Made by a program: the position numbers and the translations under genes. The notes beneath the pieces were generated by a model, which worked only from the letters and a program-made list of their open reading frames with translations, made no database searches and was not told where the DNA came from. A DNA stretch of 64,000 nt from Acetobacter nitrogenifigens DSM 23921 = NBRC 105050 (GTDB lineage Bacteria > Pseudomonadota > Alphaproteobacteria > Acetobacterales > Acetobacteraceae): positions 354,110 through 418,109 of the forward strand of contig NZ_AUBI01000003.1 in assembly GCF_000429165.1 (NCBI RefSeq), written 5' to 3'. Shown piece by piece: positions 45,174-55,820 of the stretch; the first letter of the stretch is position 1; each line of letters begins with the position of its first letter.

Positions 45174-46409
45174 TCAGCTTCTGTAGGAGCCGTTGATATC
45201 GATGTAGCCATGCGTCAAATCGCACGTCCAGACTGTCGCTACGCCGTCGCCAAGTCCCAGATCGACGTCGATTTCGATGTCCTGCCCTTTCATGTGCGCC
45301 ACGACGGGGGTTTCGTCGTATCCGGCGGCGACCGCGCCTTCGCTCGCGATGGTCACGCCGCCCATCGCAACGGAGAGGCGGTCTCGATCGGCGGGTTCGC
45401 CGCATTTGCCTACAGCCATGACCACGCGGCCCCAGTTGGCGTCCTCGCCTGCGATCGCTGTCTTGACCAGCGGAGAATTGGCGATCGCCATGGCGACGAC
45501 GCGCGCCGAAGCGTCGGAGACCGCGCCCTTCACGGCGACGCGGATCTGCTTGGTGGCGCCTTCGCCGTCGCGGACGACCATCAGGGCGAGATCGAGGAGC
45601 ACGGCGTCGAGCGCTTCGCGGAAGGCGGAAAGCGCCGGATCGGCGGCGCTTGTCACCGGCGCATTGCCCGCCTTACCGGTTCCGAACAGCAGCACCATGT
45701 CCGAGGTGGACGTGTCGGAGTCGACCGTGATGGCGTTGAAGCTGCGCCCGACGCCTTCTGAAAGAAGTGTCTGAAGGACGGCGGAGGGCAGCGCTGCGTC
45801 CGTCGCGATGAAGGACAGCATCGTCGCCATGTCCGGAGCGATCATGCCGCTGCCTTTGGCGATGCCCTGTATCGTCACGGCGACGCCCCCGACCTCAACC
45901 TGCCGGACGGACGCCTTGGGGAAGGTGTCGGTTGTCATGATCCCGCGGGCAGCGGCTTCCCACCCGTCTTCCGACAGGGCGGCGCGCAGGTCGGGAAGCG
46001 CGCTGGTGATCCGCTCGGCCGGGAGGACTTCGCCAATGACGCCGGTCGAGGCGAGGAAGACCTCATGAGCGTCGCAGCCCGCCAGCCCTGCTTCGGCTTC
46101 CGCCGTCAGGCGGCAGGTCTCGATCCCGGCCCGGCCGGTGAAAACATTGGCGTTGCCTGCGTTCACCACCAATGCGCGCGCCACGCCGTTGCGCAGCGAC
46201 TCGCGCGACCAGTCGACCGGCGCGCCGGGGCATTTCGATTTGGTGAAGACGCCAGCGACGGAGGCGCCCTCGTCGAATTCCGCCAGAACGAGGTCGGTTC
46301 GACCCTTGTAGCGAATTCCCGCCGCTATGGCGCCAAGCCGGACGCCGCGAACGACGCCGAGAGGCGGCAGGGGCGAGGCGAGGGGAGAAATCGGCAAAGG
46401 CTTGGCCAT
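45174..46409 (-). CDS. argJ: Ornithine acetyltransferase / N-acetylglutamate synthase
   Basis: Bifunctional enzyme of the cyclic arginine pathway. It moves acetyl from N-acetylornithine to glutamate and can also use acetyl-CoA. 411 residues from ATG 46409. The self-cleavage site is in APDMATMLSFIATDA, where Thr of MATML becomes the new N-terminus and nucleophile of the beta chain. Other motifs: VVNAGNANVFTGRAG, ITVDSDTSTSDMVLL and the C-terminal TCDLTHGYIDINGSY. Start ATG 46409 is chosen because the family sequence begins at about that point. Confidence 0.96.
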   Translation of the reverse strand: MAKPLPISPLASPLPPLGVVRGVRLGAIAAGIRYKGRTDLVLAEFDEGASVAGVFTKSKCPGAPVDWSRESLRNGVARALVVNAGNANVFTGRAGIETCRLTAEAEAGLAGCDAHEVFLASTGVIGEVLPAERITSALPDLRAALSEDGWEAAARGIMTTDTFPKASVRQVEVGGVAVTIQGIAKGSGMIAPDMATMLSFIATDAALPSAVLQTLLSEGVGRSFNAITVDSDTSTSDMVLLFGTGKAGNAPVTSAADPALSAFREALDAVLLDLALMVVRDGEGATKQIRVAVKGAVSDASARVVAMAIANSPLVKTAIAGEDANWGRVVMAVGKCGEPADRDRLSVAMGGVTIASEGAVAAGYDETPVVAHMKGQDIEIDVDLGLGDGVATVWTCDLTHGYIDINGSYRS

Positions 46410-46505
46410 CGAAAGGGACCTCAGAGCAGAATGGAAACAGCGTGCAGTTGCAGGGAGATGCATCGCAGGGCGAAACGGTGTGGCCAAATCGGGCCAGAAC
46501 GCAAG

Positions 46506-46529
46506 AAGGGCGCCGTAAACGACGCCCTT
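46506..46529 (-). terminator. Hairpin between parvulin gene and argJ
   Basis: A 7-bp stem (46506-46512 with 46523-46529) with a 10-base loop, followed on the minus strand by only scattered T. It may be a weak terminator after the parvulin gene. Confidence 0.3.
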
Positions 46530-46579
46530 TGCAGCAGATGAAGCGCCGTATTCTCGTGGCGCCCATACTTGACCATGAA

Positions 46580-46609
46580 CTTGCGGCGGCGGGAAAACGC
46601 CGCCGCAAG
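46580..46609 (-). terminator. Strong GC hairpin 11 bp after parvulin gene
   Basis: A perfect 12-bp stem (46580-46591 with 46598-46609) with a 6-base loop of GGAAAA on the plus strand, just downstream of the parvulin stop codon (minus strand). No long T run follows, so it may act as a transcript-end stabiliser or attenuator rather than a full terminator. Confidence 0.45.
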
Positions 46610-46620
46610 TCGATCGGAGC

Positions 46621-47568
46621 TTACTTTTTGGGCGTCGCCGGAGCAGCGGCGGGCGCTGTCGCCGGGGTGTCGGGGACGACCTTTCCGTCCGGTCCGTAAT
46701 GGACGATTTTCACCTGCGCGGCGGCCTTGCTGACGGCGGCGCGGACGTCGTCCTGGATCAGCTGCTGACGGATCTTGTCCTTGACCTCGTCAAGTTTCGG
46801 CGTCGGGACGGTGCGGGTCTCAAGCACCTGAATCACATGGTAGCCGTACTGGCTTTTCACCGGGGTCTGGCTGTAGGTGCCGGGCTTCATGGAGAAGGCG
46901 GCGTCGGAGAACGCCGGGATCATGTCGCCCTTCTTGAACCAGCCGAGATCGCCGCCATTGTTCTTGGCGCTGCCGGTGTCGGTGGACAGCTTGGTCGCCA
47001 GCGTGCCGAAATCGGCGCCGCCCTTGAGCTGCTTGATGACGTCAAGCGCTTCGGGTTCGGTCTTCAGCAGGATGTGACGGGCGTGAACTTCCTGTTCAGG
47101 CGCCTTTTTCGCGTAGTCCTGATCGTACTTCGCCTGGATGGCGGCGTCGGTCAGAAGCGGCGTCACCTGCTTGGACAGCCATGCGTTCTGGAGGGCGTTC
47201 GTCGCCGCCGTCTCCATCGCCGTCTTCACTTCAGGATCGTTCTGCAGGTTTTCCTTATGGGCGATGATCTGGATCGCCTTCTGGTCGACCAGCTGGTTCA
47301 CCAGCATCGGCAGCACCATGTTCTGCGGAAGCTGGCGGAGTTGCGCCGGCATGGTGGCGGCGGCCTGGCGCAGATCGCCCAGCGTGATTTTTTCGCCGTT
47401 CACAGTGGCGACGACCATGTTGGGGTCGGAAGGAGGTGCGGGCGGCGCGGCGACCGGGGCCGCTGCAGGAGCGGCCGCCGGGGCGGGAGCCGCGATAGCG
47501 TGGCCCAGAAGGGCAGGAGCAAGCAGGGCCGCCGTTGCAAGAAGGGAGGCCGGGCTGGTGAACCGCAT
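46621..47568 (-). CDS. Periplasmic peptidyl-prolyl isomerase (parvulin/SurA type)
   Basis: A 315-residue folding catalyst. Signal peptide at residues 1-26 (ALLAPALLGHAIA), then an Ala/Pro-rich linker of about 25 residues. A SurA-like N-terminal domain (VVATVNGEKITLGDLRQAAA) is followed by one parvulin domain: VHARHILLKTEPEAL, KNNGGDLGWFKKGDMIPAF and YGYHVIQVLETRTVP. The C-terminus is again Ala/Pro-rich and ends in lysines. It probably isomerises prolines of envelope proteins. It is divergent from secA, which also serves protein export. Confidence 0.92.
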   Translation of the reverse strand: MRFTSPASLLATAALLAPALLGHAIAAPAPAAAPAAAPVAAPPAPPSDPNMVVATVNGEKITLGDLRQAAATMPAQLRQLPQNMVLPMLVNQLVDQKAIQIIAHKENLQNDPEVKTAMETAATNALQNAWLSKQVTPLLTDAAIQAKYDQDYAKKAPEQEVHARHILLKTEPEALDVIKQLKGGADFGTLATKLSTDTGSAKNNGGDLGWFKKGDMIPAFSDAAFSMKPGTYSQTPVKSQYGYHVIQVLETRTVPTPKLDEVKDKIRQQLIQDDVRAAVSKAAAQVKIVHYGPDGKVVPDTPATAPAAAPATPKK

Positions 47569-47897
47569 AAGAACAAACCCTGAATATTCGAGTGACGGGC
47601 ATCATGGCCGACCGTGGATGTGGTCGCAAGAGCGGCTCCGCCGATATCGCAGCCTGTAGCGGATATTCATACGGGCGCGCATTCGTCCGCAGCCGGGCGC
47701 CGTTTCTGTGTGCGGCCATCGGTTGACCCGTGACGGCGCGGGTCTTATCTGATTGCGCGCGTGTGGTTGGCTGTGCGCCGCCAGCATTTTTGAGTTCGTC
47801 TTCCACGGCCCGTCGACGGGACGCTTCAGCGTCTTCGGCAGGAGCGCGGAGAAAATCGGGCGCGGTCAGGTCCGCACGCCGTTCCGGAAAGGTTTAC

Positions 47898-50627
47898 ATG
47901 CTCGCCTCGCTCGCTCGCGCCCTGTTCGGCACCGCCAACGATCGCTCGCTGAAGGCCTATCAGCGTCGCGTGCCGGAGATCAATGCGCTCGAATCGCAGA
48001 TCAGGCCGCTCGATGACGCCGCCCTCGCCAATAAGACGGTGGAGTTTCGGGAGCGTCTGGCCAAGGGTGAAACGCTGGACGCGCTGATGCCGGAGGCCTT
48101 TGCGGTTGCCCGCGAAGCTTCGCGTCGCGTGCTCGGCATGCGGCATTTCGACGTGCAGCTTGTCGGCGGCATGGTGCTTCATTCGGGCAAGATCGCGGAA
48201 ATGCGGACAGGCGAAGGCAAGACCCTCGTCGCGACTCTGGCGGTCTATCTCAGCGCTCTGGCGGGCAAGGGCGTGCATGTCGTCACCGTCAACGACTACC
48301 TCGCGCGGCGTGACGCCGAGGAAATGGGGCAGTTGTACGGCTTTCTTGGTCTGACGACCGGCGTCATCGTGCCGAACCTGCCTGACGACGCGCGCCGCGC
48401 CGCCTATGCTGCGGACATCACCTATGGCACGAACAACGAGTTCGGGTTCGATTACCTGCGTGACAACATGAAGTTCCGGCTGGAGGACATGGTCCAGCGG
48501 CCGTTCTTCCACGCCATCGTGGACGAGGTGGATTCGATCCTGATCGACGAAGCCCGTACGCCTCTCATCATTTCTGGCCCGGCTGAAGACAGCTCAGATC
48601 TCTACCGCAGCGTTGACGCCGTGGTCGCAGCGCTGGTTAGCGACCCGGCGACGTATGACAAGGACGAGAAATTCCGTACGGTCATTCTGACCGAGGAAGG
48701 CTCGGACCGTGTCGAGACCATGCTGCGGGAAGCAGAGGTGCTTGCTGAGGGCGGTCTGTACGACGTGCATAACATCGCGGTCGTTCACCACGTCCAGCAA
48801 TCCCTACGCGCGCATACGCTGTTCGCGCGGGACGTCGATTACATCGTGCGCGGCGGCAAGGTCATCATCATCGACGAATACACCGGTCGCATGATGGATG
48901 GTCGCCGGTATTCCGACGGCCTGCATCAGGCGCTCGAGGCGAAGGAGCATGTCGAGGTTCAGCAGGAGAACCAGACGCTCGCCTCCATCACATTCCAGAA
49001 CTATTTCCGCCTTTATCCCAAGCTGTCCGGCATGACCGGCACGGCGATGACGGAAGCGGACGAATTCGCGGAAATCTACAAGCTCGACGTCGTCGAAATT
49101 CCGACGAACCTGCCGGTCGCCCGCAAGGACGAAGATGACGAGATCTATCTGAACGAGGCGGACAAGTTCGCCGCGGTGGTTCGTCTTATTCAGGAAATCC
49201 ACAAAGGTGGTCAGCCGATTCTCGTTGGTACGACCTCCGTCGAGAAAAGCGAGGCCCTGTCCGGGGAACTGAAGCGCGCGGGCGTTCCGCATAACGTGCT
49301 CAACGCCCGGTTCCACGAGATGGAGGCGACCATCGTCGCCCAGGCGGGCGCGCCCGGCGCGATCACCATCGCCACCAACATGGCGGGTCGCGGCACTGAC
49401 ATTAAACTGGGCGGCAACGTCGAGATGCGCATCCAGCAGGAACTGGCGCATATCGAAGACCCTGCGGAGCGTGACGCCGCGATTGCGGCGCTGCGTGAAG
49501 AAGTGGCCAGCAACCAGAAGATCGTGCGCGAGGCGGGCGGACTCTACGTCATAGGCACGGAGCGTCACGAAAGCCGTCGCATTGACAACCAGTTGCGTGG
49601 CCGCGCCGGACGTCAGGGCGATCCGGGCAATTCCCGTTTCTTCGTCTCCCTGCAGGACGACCTGATGCGCATTTTCGGGTCCGAAAGGATGACCGGGATG
49701 CTGCAGAAGATGGGCATGCAGGAGGGCGAGGCCATCGTCCATCCGTGGCTGAACAAGGCCCTTGAGCGTGCGCAGAAGAAGGTCGAAGCCCGCAACTTCG
49801 ACATGCGCAAGAATACGCTCAAATACGACGACGTCATGAACGACCAGCGCAAGGAAGTGTATGCGCAACGTCGCGAATACATGCTGGAAAGCGACGTCGC
49901 CACGACAGTCAGCGAGATGCGCGAGGAATTGATCCACGCGCTGACGGAACGGCGGATTCCCGAAAAATCCTTTGCTGAGCAGTGGCAGAGCACTGAGCTT
50001 CAGGACGACGTCCAGCGTATCCTCAACCTCGACCTGCCGATTGTCGACTGGTCGCGTGAGGACGGCATGGACCGCGAGCAGGTCGCCGCAAGGATCGCTG
50101 ACGAGGCCGCGAAGGCGCAGGCTGTTCGGACGGTTAACTTTGGTCCCGACATCATGCGCTTCATCGAGAAGCAGATTCTGCTGACGACGTTCGATGGCGT
50201 GTGGAAGGAGCATCTGCATGCGCTCGACCAGCTTCGTCAGGGCATCGGGCTTCGCGCGTATGGTCAGAAAGACCCGCTGAACGAGTACAAGCACGAAGCG
50301 TTCCAGCTTTTCACTTTCATGCTCGACGAAATGCGGGAACGGGTCGTGTCGCTTATCGCGCGTGTCGAGGTGGCGCCGCCTCTCGATCTCGAACCATCCG
50401 CCAATATCGCTGAATTTCACCCAGATCCGGGCGTGCCCGGTCTGGCGTCCGAGCCAGTCGCGATGTCGGTTGGCGACGCGGCTCCGACGCTTGTGACGAT
50501 GGAGCCGCCGGGATCCGGCGCGATTCTGCCTGATGATCCGTCGAGTTGGGGAGAGACGCCGCGCAACGGACTCTGCCCTTGCGGTTCAGGGAAGAAGTAC
50601 AAGCATTGTCATGGCCGCCACGTGTGA
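47898..50627 (+). CDS. secA: Preprotein translocase ATPase SecA
   Basis: ATP-driven motor that pushes preproteins through SecYEG. 909 residues from ATG 47898. Features: N-terminal [15 protein letters not shown], Walker [52 protein letters not shown] and [14 protein letters not shown]. The zinc-binding tail [16 protein letters not shown] ends the protein and binds SecB or ribosome. The ribosome site GGAAAGG precedes the start. Divergent from the parvulin gene. Confidence 0.98.
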   Translation: MLASLARALFGTANDRSLKAYQRRVPEINALESQIRPLDDAALANKTVEFRERLAKGETLDALMPEAFAVAREASRRVLGMRHFDVQLVGGMVLHSGKIAEMRTGEGKTLVATLAVYLSALAGKGVHVVTVNDYLARRDAEEMGQLYGFLGLTTGVIVPNLPDDARRAAYAADITYGTNNEFGFDYLRDNMKFRLEDMVQRPFFHAIVDEVDSILIDEARTPLIISGPAEDSSDLYRSVDAVVAALVSDPATYDKDEKFRTVILTEEGSDRVETMLREAEVLAEGGLYDVHNIAVVHHVQQSLRAHTLFARDVDYIVRGGKVIIIDEYTGRMMDGRRYSDGLHQALEAKEHVEVQQENQTLASITFQNYFRLYPKLSGMTGTAMTEADEFAEIYKLDVVEIPTNLPVARKDEDDEIYLNEADKFAAVVRLIQEIHKGGQPILVGTTSVEKSEALSGELKRAGVPHNVLNARFHEMEATIVAQAGAPGAITIATNMAGRGTDIKLGGNVEMRIQQELAHIEDPAERDAAIAALREEVASNQKIVREAGGLYVIGTERHESRRIDNQLRGRAGRQGDPGNSRFFVSLQDDLMRIFGSERMTGMLQKMGMQEGEAIVHPWLNKALERAQKKVEARNFDMRKNTLKYDDVMNDQRKEVYAQRREYMLESDVATTVSEMREELIHALTERRIPEKSFAEQWQSTELQDDVQRILNLDLPIVDWSREDGMDREQVAARIADEAAKAQAVRTVNFGPDIMRFIEKQILLTTFDGVWKEHLHALDQLRQGIGLRAYGQKDPLNEYKHEAFQLFTFMLDEMRERVVSLIARVEVAPPLDLEPSANIAEFHPDPGVPGLASEPVAMSVGDAAPTLVTMEPPGSGAILPDDPSSWGETPRNGLCPCGSGKKYKHCHGRHV

Positions 50628-50819
50628 CCTGACCGGTGTGCGCCCGGTTTAGGGCTGGCTGACTCAAGGCTGCCTGTGCGCCTCTTTCCAGGCGGACGGA
50701 CTGTTCTGAACGTATGGCGCGATGACGTCATGAGACATTGATCGGGGATCCTGGCGGATCTCCGTGGCACTGACGAGCGGACGATGGTCTCCGCTCAGGA
50801 CGAGGACTGTGAGGGCGGC

Positions 50820-51569
50820 ATGGCTGGCCATTCCCAATTTAAAAACATCATGCATCGCAAGGGCGCACAGGACGCCCGACGCGCCAGGCAATTCGCCAAG
50901 GTTATTCGCGAAATCACGGTGGCGGCGCGCTCCGGACTTCCTGACCCGACTTCCAATCCGCGCCTTCGCGCCGCCATTTCGGCGGCGCGCGAAGTGAACA
51001 TGCCCAAGGACACCGTGGAGCGGGCGATCAAGAAAGCCACTGGCGCGGGCGGCGGCGACGATTACGTGGAGGTCCGCTACGAAGGGTACGGTCCGGCTGG
51101 TGTGGCTGTGATCGTCGAAGCTCTGACTGACAATCGCAACCGCACGGCGTCCGACGTGCGCGCAGCGTTCTCGAAATATGGCGGCTCTCTGGGCGAGACG
51201 AATTCCGTGTCGTTCATGTTCGCGCGTCTGGGCGTCGTCACCTATCCGGCAAAGGTCGCTGGCGAGGACGACATGCTTGAGGCTGCGATCGAAGCTGGCG
51301 CTGATAATGTGGTCTCCACGGAGGAGGCGCATGAGGTGACGTGCGAGATTGAGGCGTTCTTCGCCGTGCGCGACGCTCTGGAGGCTCGTTTCGGCGAACC
51401 AGAGAGCGCCAAGCTCGACTGGCGTCCTGAGAACTCTGTGCCTCTCGACGAGGAGAAGGCGCGTTCCGTGCTCAAGCTGCTCGACGTGCTCGAAGAAAAC
51501 GACGACGTGCAGAACGTTTACGCGAACTTCGATCTGCCAGAGGATGTTGCAGCGGCGCTTTCGGCCTGA
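50820..51569 (+). CDS. YebC/PmpR-family protein (TACO1-like)
   Basis: A 249-residue conserved protein. The start [19 protein letters not shown] follows GAGGG at 50811. Family signatures: [38 protein letters not shown], and [12 protein letters not shown] at the end. YebC-type proteins are reported as transcription regulators in some bacteria and as helpers of translation of proline-rich stretches in others. Here the neighbour secA gives no extra clue. A strong terminator follows. Confidence 0.95.
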   Translation: MAGHSQFKNIMHRKGAQDARRARQFAKVIREITVAARSGLPDPTSNPRLRAAISAAREVNMPKDTVERAIKKATGAGGGDDYVEVRYEGYGPAGVAVIVEALTDNRNRTASDVRAAFSKYGGSLGETNSVSFMFARLGVVTYPAKVAGEDDMLEAAIEAGADNVVSTEEAHEVTCEIEAFFAVRDALEARFGEPESAKLDWRPENSVPLDEEKARSVLKLLDVLEENDDVQNVYANFDLPEDVAAALSA

Positions 51570-51580
51570 GTAAAAGCGTC

Positions 51581-51622
51581 CGCCCCTGATGCCGTATAAG
51601 TCTGGCGTCGGGGGCGAATTTT
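51581..51622 (+). terminator. Intrinsic terminator after yebC
   Basis: A 13-bp stem (51581-51593 with 51604-51616, two G-U pairs) with a 10-base loop, followed by AATTTT. It lies in the gap between convergent yebC and the SDR gene, so it can end yebC transcription. Confidence 0.75.
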
Positions 51623-51687
51623 CCTAATAAAGAAACAATTACACAAGAGACGTTGATCGTCGCGGTATCGCCTTGCCGAGCGGAAAT

Positions 51688-52530
51688 TTATACCGGTACG
51701 CCGGGTGAGATATCGTAGGCTTTCTGAACCAGTTGGTTTCGCTTTCCTACGCCGTCTTCGATTTTTCGATCCCAGACGGCGTCCATCATCTGGCGCTGTT
51801 CGTCGACGATTTTCTTCGGCTCGACGTTTCGATATGTGCGGATCTTCCCGGTCAACACCCCGATTGTCGTTTCAATGACGGGTTCCTGATCATATTGCTC
51901 GTGCGGAAAAGCAATGTTTTCGTAATTAAACAACCTCTTTGACGGATCGTCCCTCCAGCTTTTCCAAGTTTCGAACATTCGGTCGTTGAAACCTGTCAGA
52001 AACGGGCCGGGGTTTATAGTGGCGACTTCGATGCCGAATTCCTGCATTTCCTGCCGCAGAGCCTCTGCAATTGCTTCGACCGCGTGTTTTGACGAGGAAT
52101 ATACTCCGGCAAACGGATCTGTGGTCAACCCGGCGACAGATGACATAAAGACGACCAGACCGTGTCCTCGCTTCGCCATATCTCGTACGACGATCTGCGT
52201 AAGCAGGGTTGGACCGATAACGTTGACCTCATATTGGCGGCGAAGGTTTTCTTCCGGAATGTCGACCACCGAGCCGCCTTCGGATATTCCCGCATTATTC
52301 AGGAGAACTTCAACGTTCCATGAAGCAGCCTTGCGTCGTTCGCCCTCGCTCGTCACATCAAGGGTTTCGATACGGAGATCGACGCCACGACGCTTTGCCT
52401 CCTGTTCCAAAGCGTAGACCTGGGCGGGAACCTGCACGGCGGCGATAACTTCGTGGCCGAGCGCCGCCAGACGCAGGGCAGTTTCGGCGCCGAAGCCGGT
52501 CGCAGCTCCGGTAATCAGAATTACTGGCAT
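51688..52530 (-). CDS. Short-chain dehydrogenase/reductase
   Basis: Rossmann-fold oxidoreductase of 280 residues. The cofactor loop is LITGAATGFGAETALRLA. NNAG is in VLLNNAGISEGG. The catalytic Ser is in VVFMSSVAGLTT and Tyr/Lys in VYSSSKHAVEAIAEALRQ. The C-terminus is longer than in classical members and contains KIRTYRNVEPKKIVDE. Substrate unknown. It is on the minus strand, with the cupin gene about 290 bp upstream. Confidence 0.9.
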   Translation of the reverse strand: MPVILITGAATGFGAETALRLAALGHEVIAAVQVPAQVYALEQEAKRRGVDLRIETLDVTSEGERRKAASWNVEVLLNNAGISEGGSVVDIPEENLRRQYEVNVIGPTLLTQIVVRDMAKRGHGLVVFMSSVAGLTTDPFAGVYSSSKHAVEAIAEALRQEMQEFGIEVATINPGPFLTGFNDRMFETWKSWRDDPSKRLFNYENIAFPHEQYDQEPVIETTIGVLTGKIRTYRNVEPKKIVDEQRQMMDAVWDRKIEDGVGKRNQLVQKAYDISPGVPV

Positions 52531-52820
52531 GATTTTGATCCTCGGCTGGATGGTCCAGTTTCGGCAAGCGAGGTGATAGTTTTCGTACTCAGTTCACGAT
52601 TTTGGGACACTCGTGATGACCGGATTCAGGCCTTGCGGTGTCCGCTCTATGCATTGAAACGGCGCGTGAAGTTTTGGTGTCTCATCCGTAAAGTTGGATA
52701 GAAGGCATGCAGTTTTTCATTAGTGCCTTCGTTCCCGCTTTTTTGGCGAATGAAACGATATTATCGATGAAATATTTTTATAATATCAAATATATTTCAC
52801 CGATGGGCGGTCGCTTCGCG

Positions 52821-53279
52821 TCAGTATTCAGTCTGTTCGCCTTTCAACGGAACGGATGTTTTCTGCCCTTTGGTGCCGGAGTAGACGAGAATCAGCACCG
52901 TCTCCTGATCGCCCGAGACGCCGCGGTGGGCGTCCTCGACGCTTTCGGTAAACGCCTCACCAGTATGAAAGGTCTTTTCCTTGCCGCTGGCCTTATCTTG
53001 AATGGTCAACTGTCCCTGCAGAACATATCCGGCGTTCGGGACCGGATGGACATGCCATGGGAGGGCGGAATTCGGCGGTATCGTCAGCTTGAGAACAGTC
53101 AATTCCGGAGCAGTAGTCGGATAATGCTCGTAAGGCTTCCCGTTCCACGAGGCGCTGCTCTGGACAAGGATGTCAGCGTGGCCGGACGCCGTTTGCGGCG
53201 TGGCGGCGGAAGCTTGAAGCGTTGTGGTGGAAGCGGCGATGAAGATAGTGCCACATGCGATTTTTTGGGCGACAGACAT
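52821..53279 (-). CDS. Periplasmic cupin-domain protein
   Basis: A 152-residue protein with a signal peptide at about residues 1-26 (IACGTIFIAASTTTLQASA). A single cupin barrel follows: IPPNSALPWHVHPVPNAGYVLQG gives the first cupin motif with HxH and the Glu position taken by Asn/Ala (HPVPNAGYV), and FTESVEDAHRGVS gives the second motif with His. It probably binds a metal. It lies on the minus strand next to the SDR gene, with a spacer that includes an AT-rich patch. Enzyme or sensor role unknown. Confidence 0.87.
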   Translation of the reverse strand: MSVAQKIACGTIFIAASTTTLQASAATPQTASGHADILVQSSASWNGKPYEHYPTTAPELTVLKLTIPPNSALPWHVHPVPNAGYVLQGQLTIQDKASGKEKTFHTGEAFTESVEDAHRGVSGDQETVLILVYSGTKGQKTSVPLKGEQTEY

Positions 53280-53881
53280 GAGTTGCTCCCCGAGAGATTC
53301 CTGGCCGCCTGGCTCCCCGGTTGAGCCCTGCAGTCGGAGCTTTGGCTCTCCTGCGTCAGGCGCAATGAGGATGGGTAGGACATGATCCCGGTGATCGCGG
53401 ATTCCATGCGCGATTTGCCGGGCGGCTTGGGTGCTAACGGCTGTGGTCGCGAAGGGTTTGGCTTCTTCATGTAGAGTTGGAAGGAAAATTTTTTGAGCTG
53501 ACCTGGCCCGCGATGATGGACGGCGCTGCAGCAGGATTGCTGCGCCACCAAATCCCGGATCGCGGGCGTTAACGCGTCAATATGCAAAATCGCTGCGAGT
53601 TTTTGGCCTTCCCGCGTGACTTTTTTGGGGGAGGCAGTGATGAAGTTCGGACGGTCGTAAGTTGAGTTCTAACCCAGCGGCGTAGCCGCCTGGTGGATTA
53701 ATAAAGAGCAGGAAACGGCGCGTGGCGGTCTATCCCGGTGCGCCGCAAGCATCAGTCATTCACGACTTTCGCATCCTCGCCGGGATCGGCTATACGGCGA
53801 AGACCCTGACGGGAGCGAAGGGGGTAAGACCACGCGACGTTCCCTGTTCGTGTGGACGGTTTCCTTCCCAGAGGACCATGA
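53280..53881. other. Intergenic stretch between cupin and Ppx genes
   Basis: About 600 bp. No convincing gene. Open frames here lack motifs and ribosome sites. GAGGA at 53871 is the ribosome site of the Ppx/GppA gene. No RNA gene was recognised. Confidence 0.4.
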
Positions 53882-55372
53882 ATGCAGGCCGAAGCTCCGA
53901 AACGATCCGCCGTCGTCGATCTTGGCTCCAACTCTGTCAGGATGGTCGTGTTCGACGGGGTCTCGCGCAATCCCGTGTCCATTTTCAATGAGAAGGCTGT
54001 TCTGCGGCTGGGCCGCGGCCTTACGATGACTGGTCGTCTGAACGACGAAGGCGTCGCCATGGCTGTGGAGGTGCTTCGGCGCTATCACGCCATCGCACGC
54101 AGCATGAACGCCGACCCGTTCGAGATACTGGCGACGGCCGCCGTGCGTGATGCGGCTAACGGGCCGGATTTCGTGGAGGCGCTTCGCAAGGAGATGCCGG
54201 GCGTGCCGATCCGCATACTCTCTGGCGTGGAAGAGGCGGACCATTCGGCTGTTGGAGTGCGCTGCGGCATACCGGAGGCGACGGGGCTGGTCGCCGATAT
54301 TGGCGGCGGCTCTCTCGAACTGATCCGGCTCGACGACGACGGGCGGGAAAGCGCGAATACGCTGCCGCTGGGCGTGATCCGACTGAGCGACCGGTCGGGC
54401 GGCGATCTGACGATCGCCAAGGGCATCGCCGACGCCGATCTCAGCGGAGTCGACTGGTTAGGCGGCATGAGGGGCCGCACGCTGTATCTGGTTGGCGGCG
54501 CGTTTCGCGCTCTGGCGCGATTGCAGATCGCACGAACGAACTATCCGCTCAATATTGTCCATTATTACTCCCTTACGCCCGCCGCCGCGCGGGAAATGAC
54601 GGGATGGTTGATCGAATCCAACCGCCGCACGCTTGAGCGTTTGCCGAATGCTCCGCGCAAGCGGCTGGACGACGTGCCGTTTGCGGCTACCGTTCTGCGG
54701 CGGCTGCTGAAACGTGTCGAGCCGGATCGCGTCGTGTTCTGCGTCGATGGCCTGCGTGAAGGCTGGTACGCGATGAACGTAGCGCCGGAATTACAGTCTC
54801 TCGATCCTTTAGACACCGTTGCTCAGGATCTCTGCCAGCGTCTGGGGCGGAGCGAGACGCTGCCGGAGGCGCTGTTCGCCTGGACGGCGAAGCTCTTCCC
54901 CGGCGAAAGTGATCGTGAGCGTCGGCTTCGCATGACGGCGTGCCGCCTTTCGGACGTAGGCAGCCACGACCATCCTGAATACCGGGCCGAGCAGACCTAT
55001 ATGCGGGTGCTGTGGATACAGGGCGTCGGTTTCGATCACGAAGCGCGTGCGGCTTTGGCGCTGGCTTTGGCCGTTCGATACGAGGCTGAACCGACGGCGG
55101 CGTTCGTCGCGCCGTCGCGGGCGCTGCTCGACGATGCCTGGTTTGGCTGGGCAATGACGCTGGGGCTGGCGCTGCGTCTGGCGTACTCACTTTCCGGCGG
55201 GGCGAGCGCGCTGCTCGACGGCACGCGGCTGGAACATGACGGCGGAGAACTGCGCCTGCATCTGACGTCGGCCAGCGTCGCGGTGCGCGGAGAGGCGGTG
55301 AAGCGCAGGCTGACGCGGCTCGGGCAGGTGATGCAGGTCGAGACGAGGATTACGGAGGTTTTGGGAGGGTGA
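53882..55372 (+). CDS. Ppx/GppA family phosphatase
   Basis: A 496-residue member of the exopolyphosphatase / guanosine pentaphosphatase family. Actin-like ATPase fold motifs: VVDLGSNSVRMVVFD, LATAAVRDAANGPDFV, VRILSGVEEADHSAVG-like (IRILSGVEEADHSAVG), and VADIGGGSLELIRLDD. A C-terminal HD-like or helical part has MTACRLSDVGSHDHPEYR and a long Ala/Leu-rich helix. It may split polyphosphate or pppGpp, affecting phosphate storage and the stringent response. GAGGA precedes ATG 53882 with good spacing. It is followed by a long AT-rich gap. Confidence 0.94.
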   Translation: MQAEAPKRSAVVDLGSNSVRMVVFDGVSRNPVSIFNEKAVLRLGRGLTMTGRLNDEGVAMAVEVLRRYHAIARSMNADPFEILATAAVRDAANGPDFVEALRKEMPGVPIRILSGVEEADHSAVGVRCGIPEATGLVADIGGGSLELIRLDDDGRESANTLPLGVIRLSDRSGGDLTIAKGIADADLSGVDWLGGMRGRTLYLVGGAFRALARLQIARTNYPLNIVHYYSLTPAAAREMTGWLIESNRRTLERLPNAPRKRLDDVPFAATVLRRLLKRVEPDRVVFCVDGLREGWYAMNVAPELQSLDPLDTVAQDLCQRLGRSETLPEALFAWTAKLFPGESDRERRLRMTACRLSDVGSHDHPEYRAEQTYMRVLWIQGVGFDHEARAALALALAVRYEAEPTAAFVAPSRALLDDAWFGWAMTLGLALRLAYSLSGGASALLDGTRLEHDGGELRLHLTSASVAVRGEAVKRRLTRLGQVMQVETRITEVLGG

Positions 55373-55820
55373 GATCGTTCCGAGTATGATGCCGCCGCAA
55401 ATATTGCATATAAATCTTCAATATTGACATGATTATTTGCAAGGTGCTCATTTGTTCGCGGTTTCGAGGTGACCAAGAGTTGTCTTTACGTAATTTGATC
55501 GAACAAATGTTCTGATTTGTTTAGTGGAATTTCCGCTATATTTTTTGAAATTCCAAATTACGTTATATATGGATTATTTCAAGGTGATATTTCGATCTCG
55601 CCTGTAATGTGACGTAAGTAATTAAAATAATAATTTTGAATGGCCGATGATTAACGTCTGCGCAGCGGCAGAATTTTCAATGATTTTCTGTGAAGATATT
55701 GAAATTATTACGAATGAAATGATTTTTTTGTGGATGTTTTTTATTAACTGTGCGACAGCGGTAGGGTTATTTCGATGTTTTGGCGCCTTTTTTCCTGTAT
55801 GAATTCTTGGGAAGCACAGC
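55373..55820. other. AT-rich spacer upstream of LSGC-type protein
   Basis: 448 bp without a recognised gene, strongly AT-rich from about 55395 to 55800 compared with the flanks. It likely carries the promoter of the next gene. Confidence 0.5.

Noticed and set aside
46699..47583. 294-codon plus-strand frame over the parvulin gene
   Set aside because: It is antisense to a clear signal peptide and parvulin domain, and its sequence is low complexity.
48804..50420. Long open frame antisense to secA
   Set aside because: Shadow of SecA produced by GC-rich codon bias; no family motifs or ribosome site.
53280..53590. Possible transposase or gene remnant upstream of the Ppx gene
   Set aside because: Reading all frames gave no recognisable transposase motif; left as unassigned spacer.
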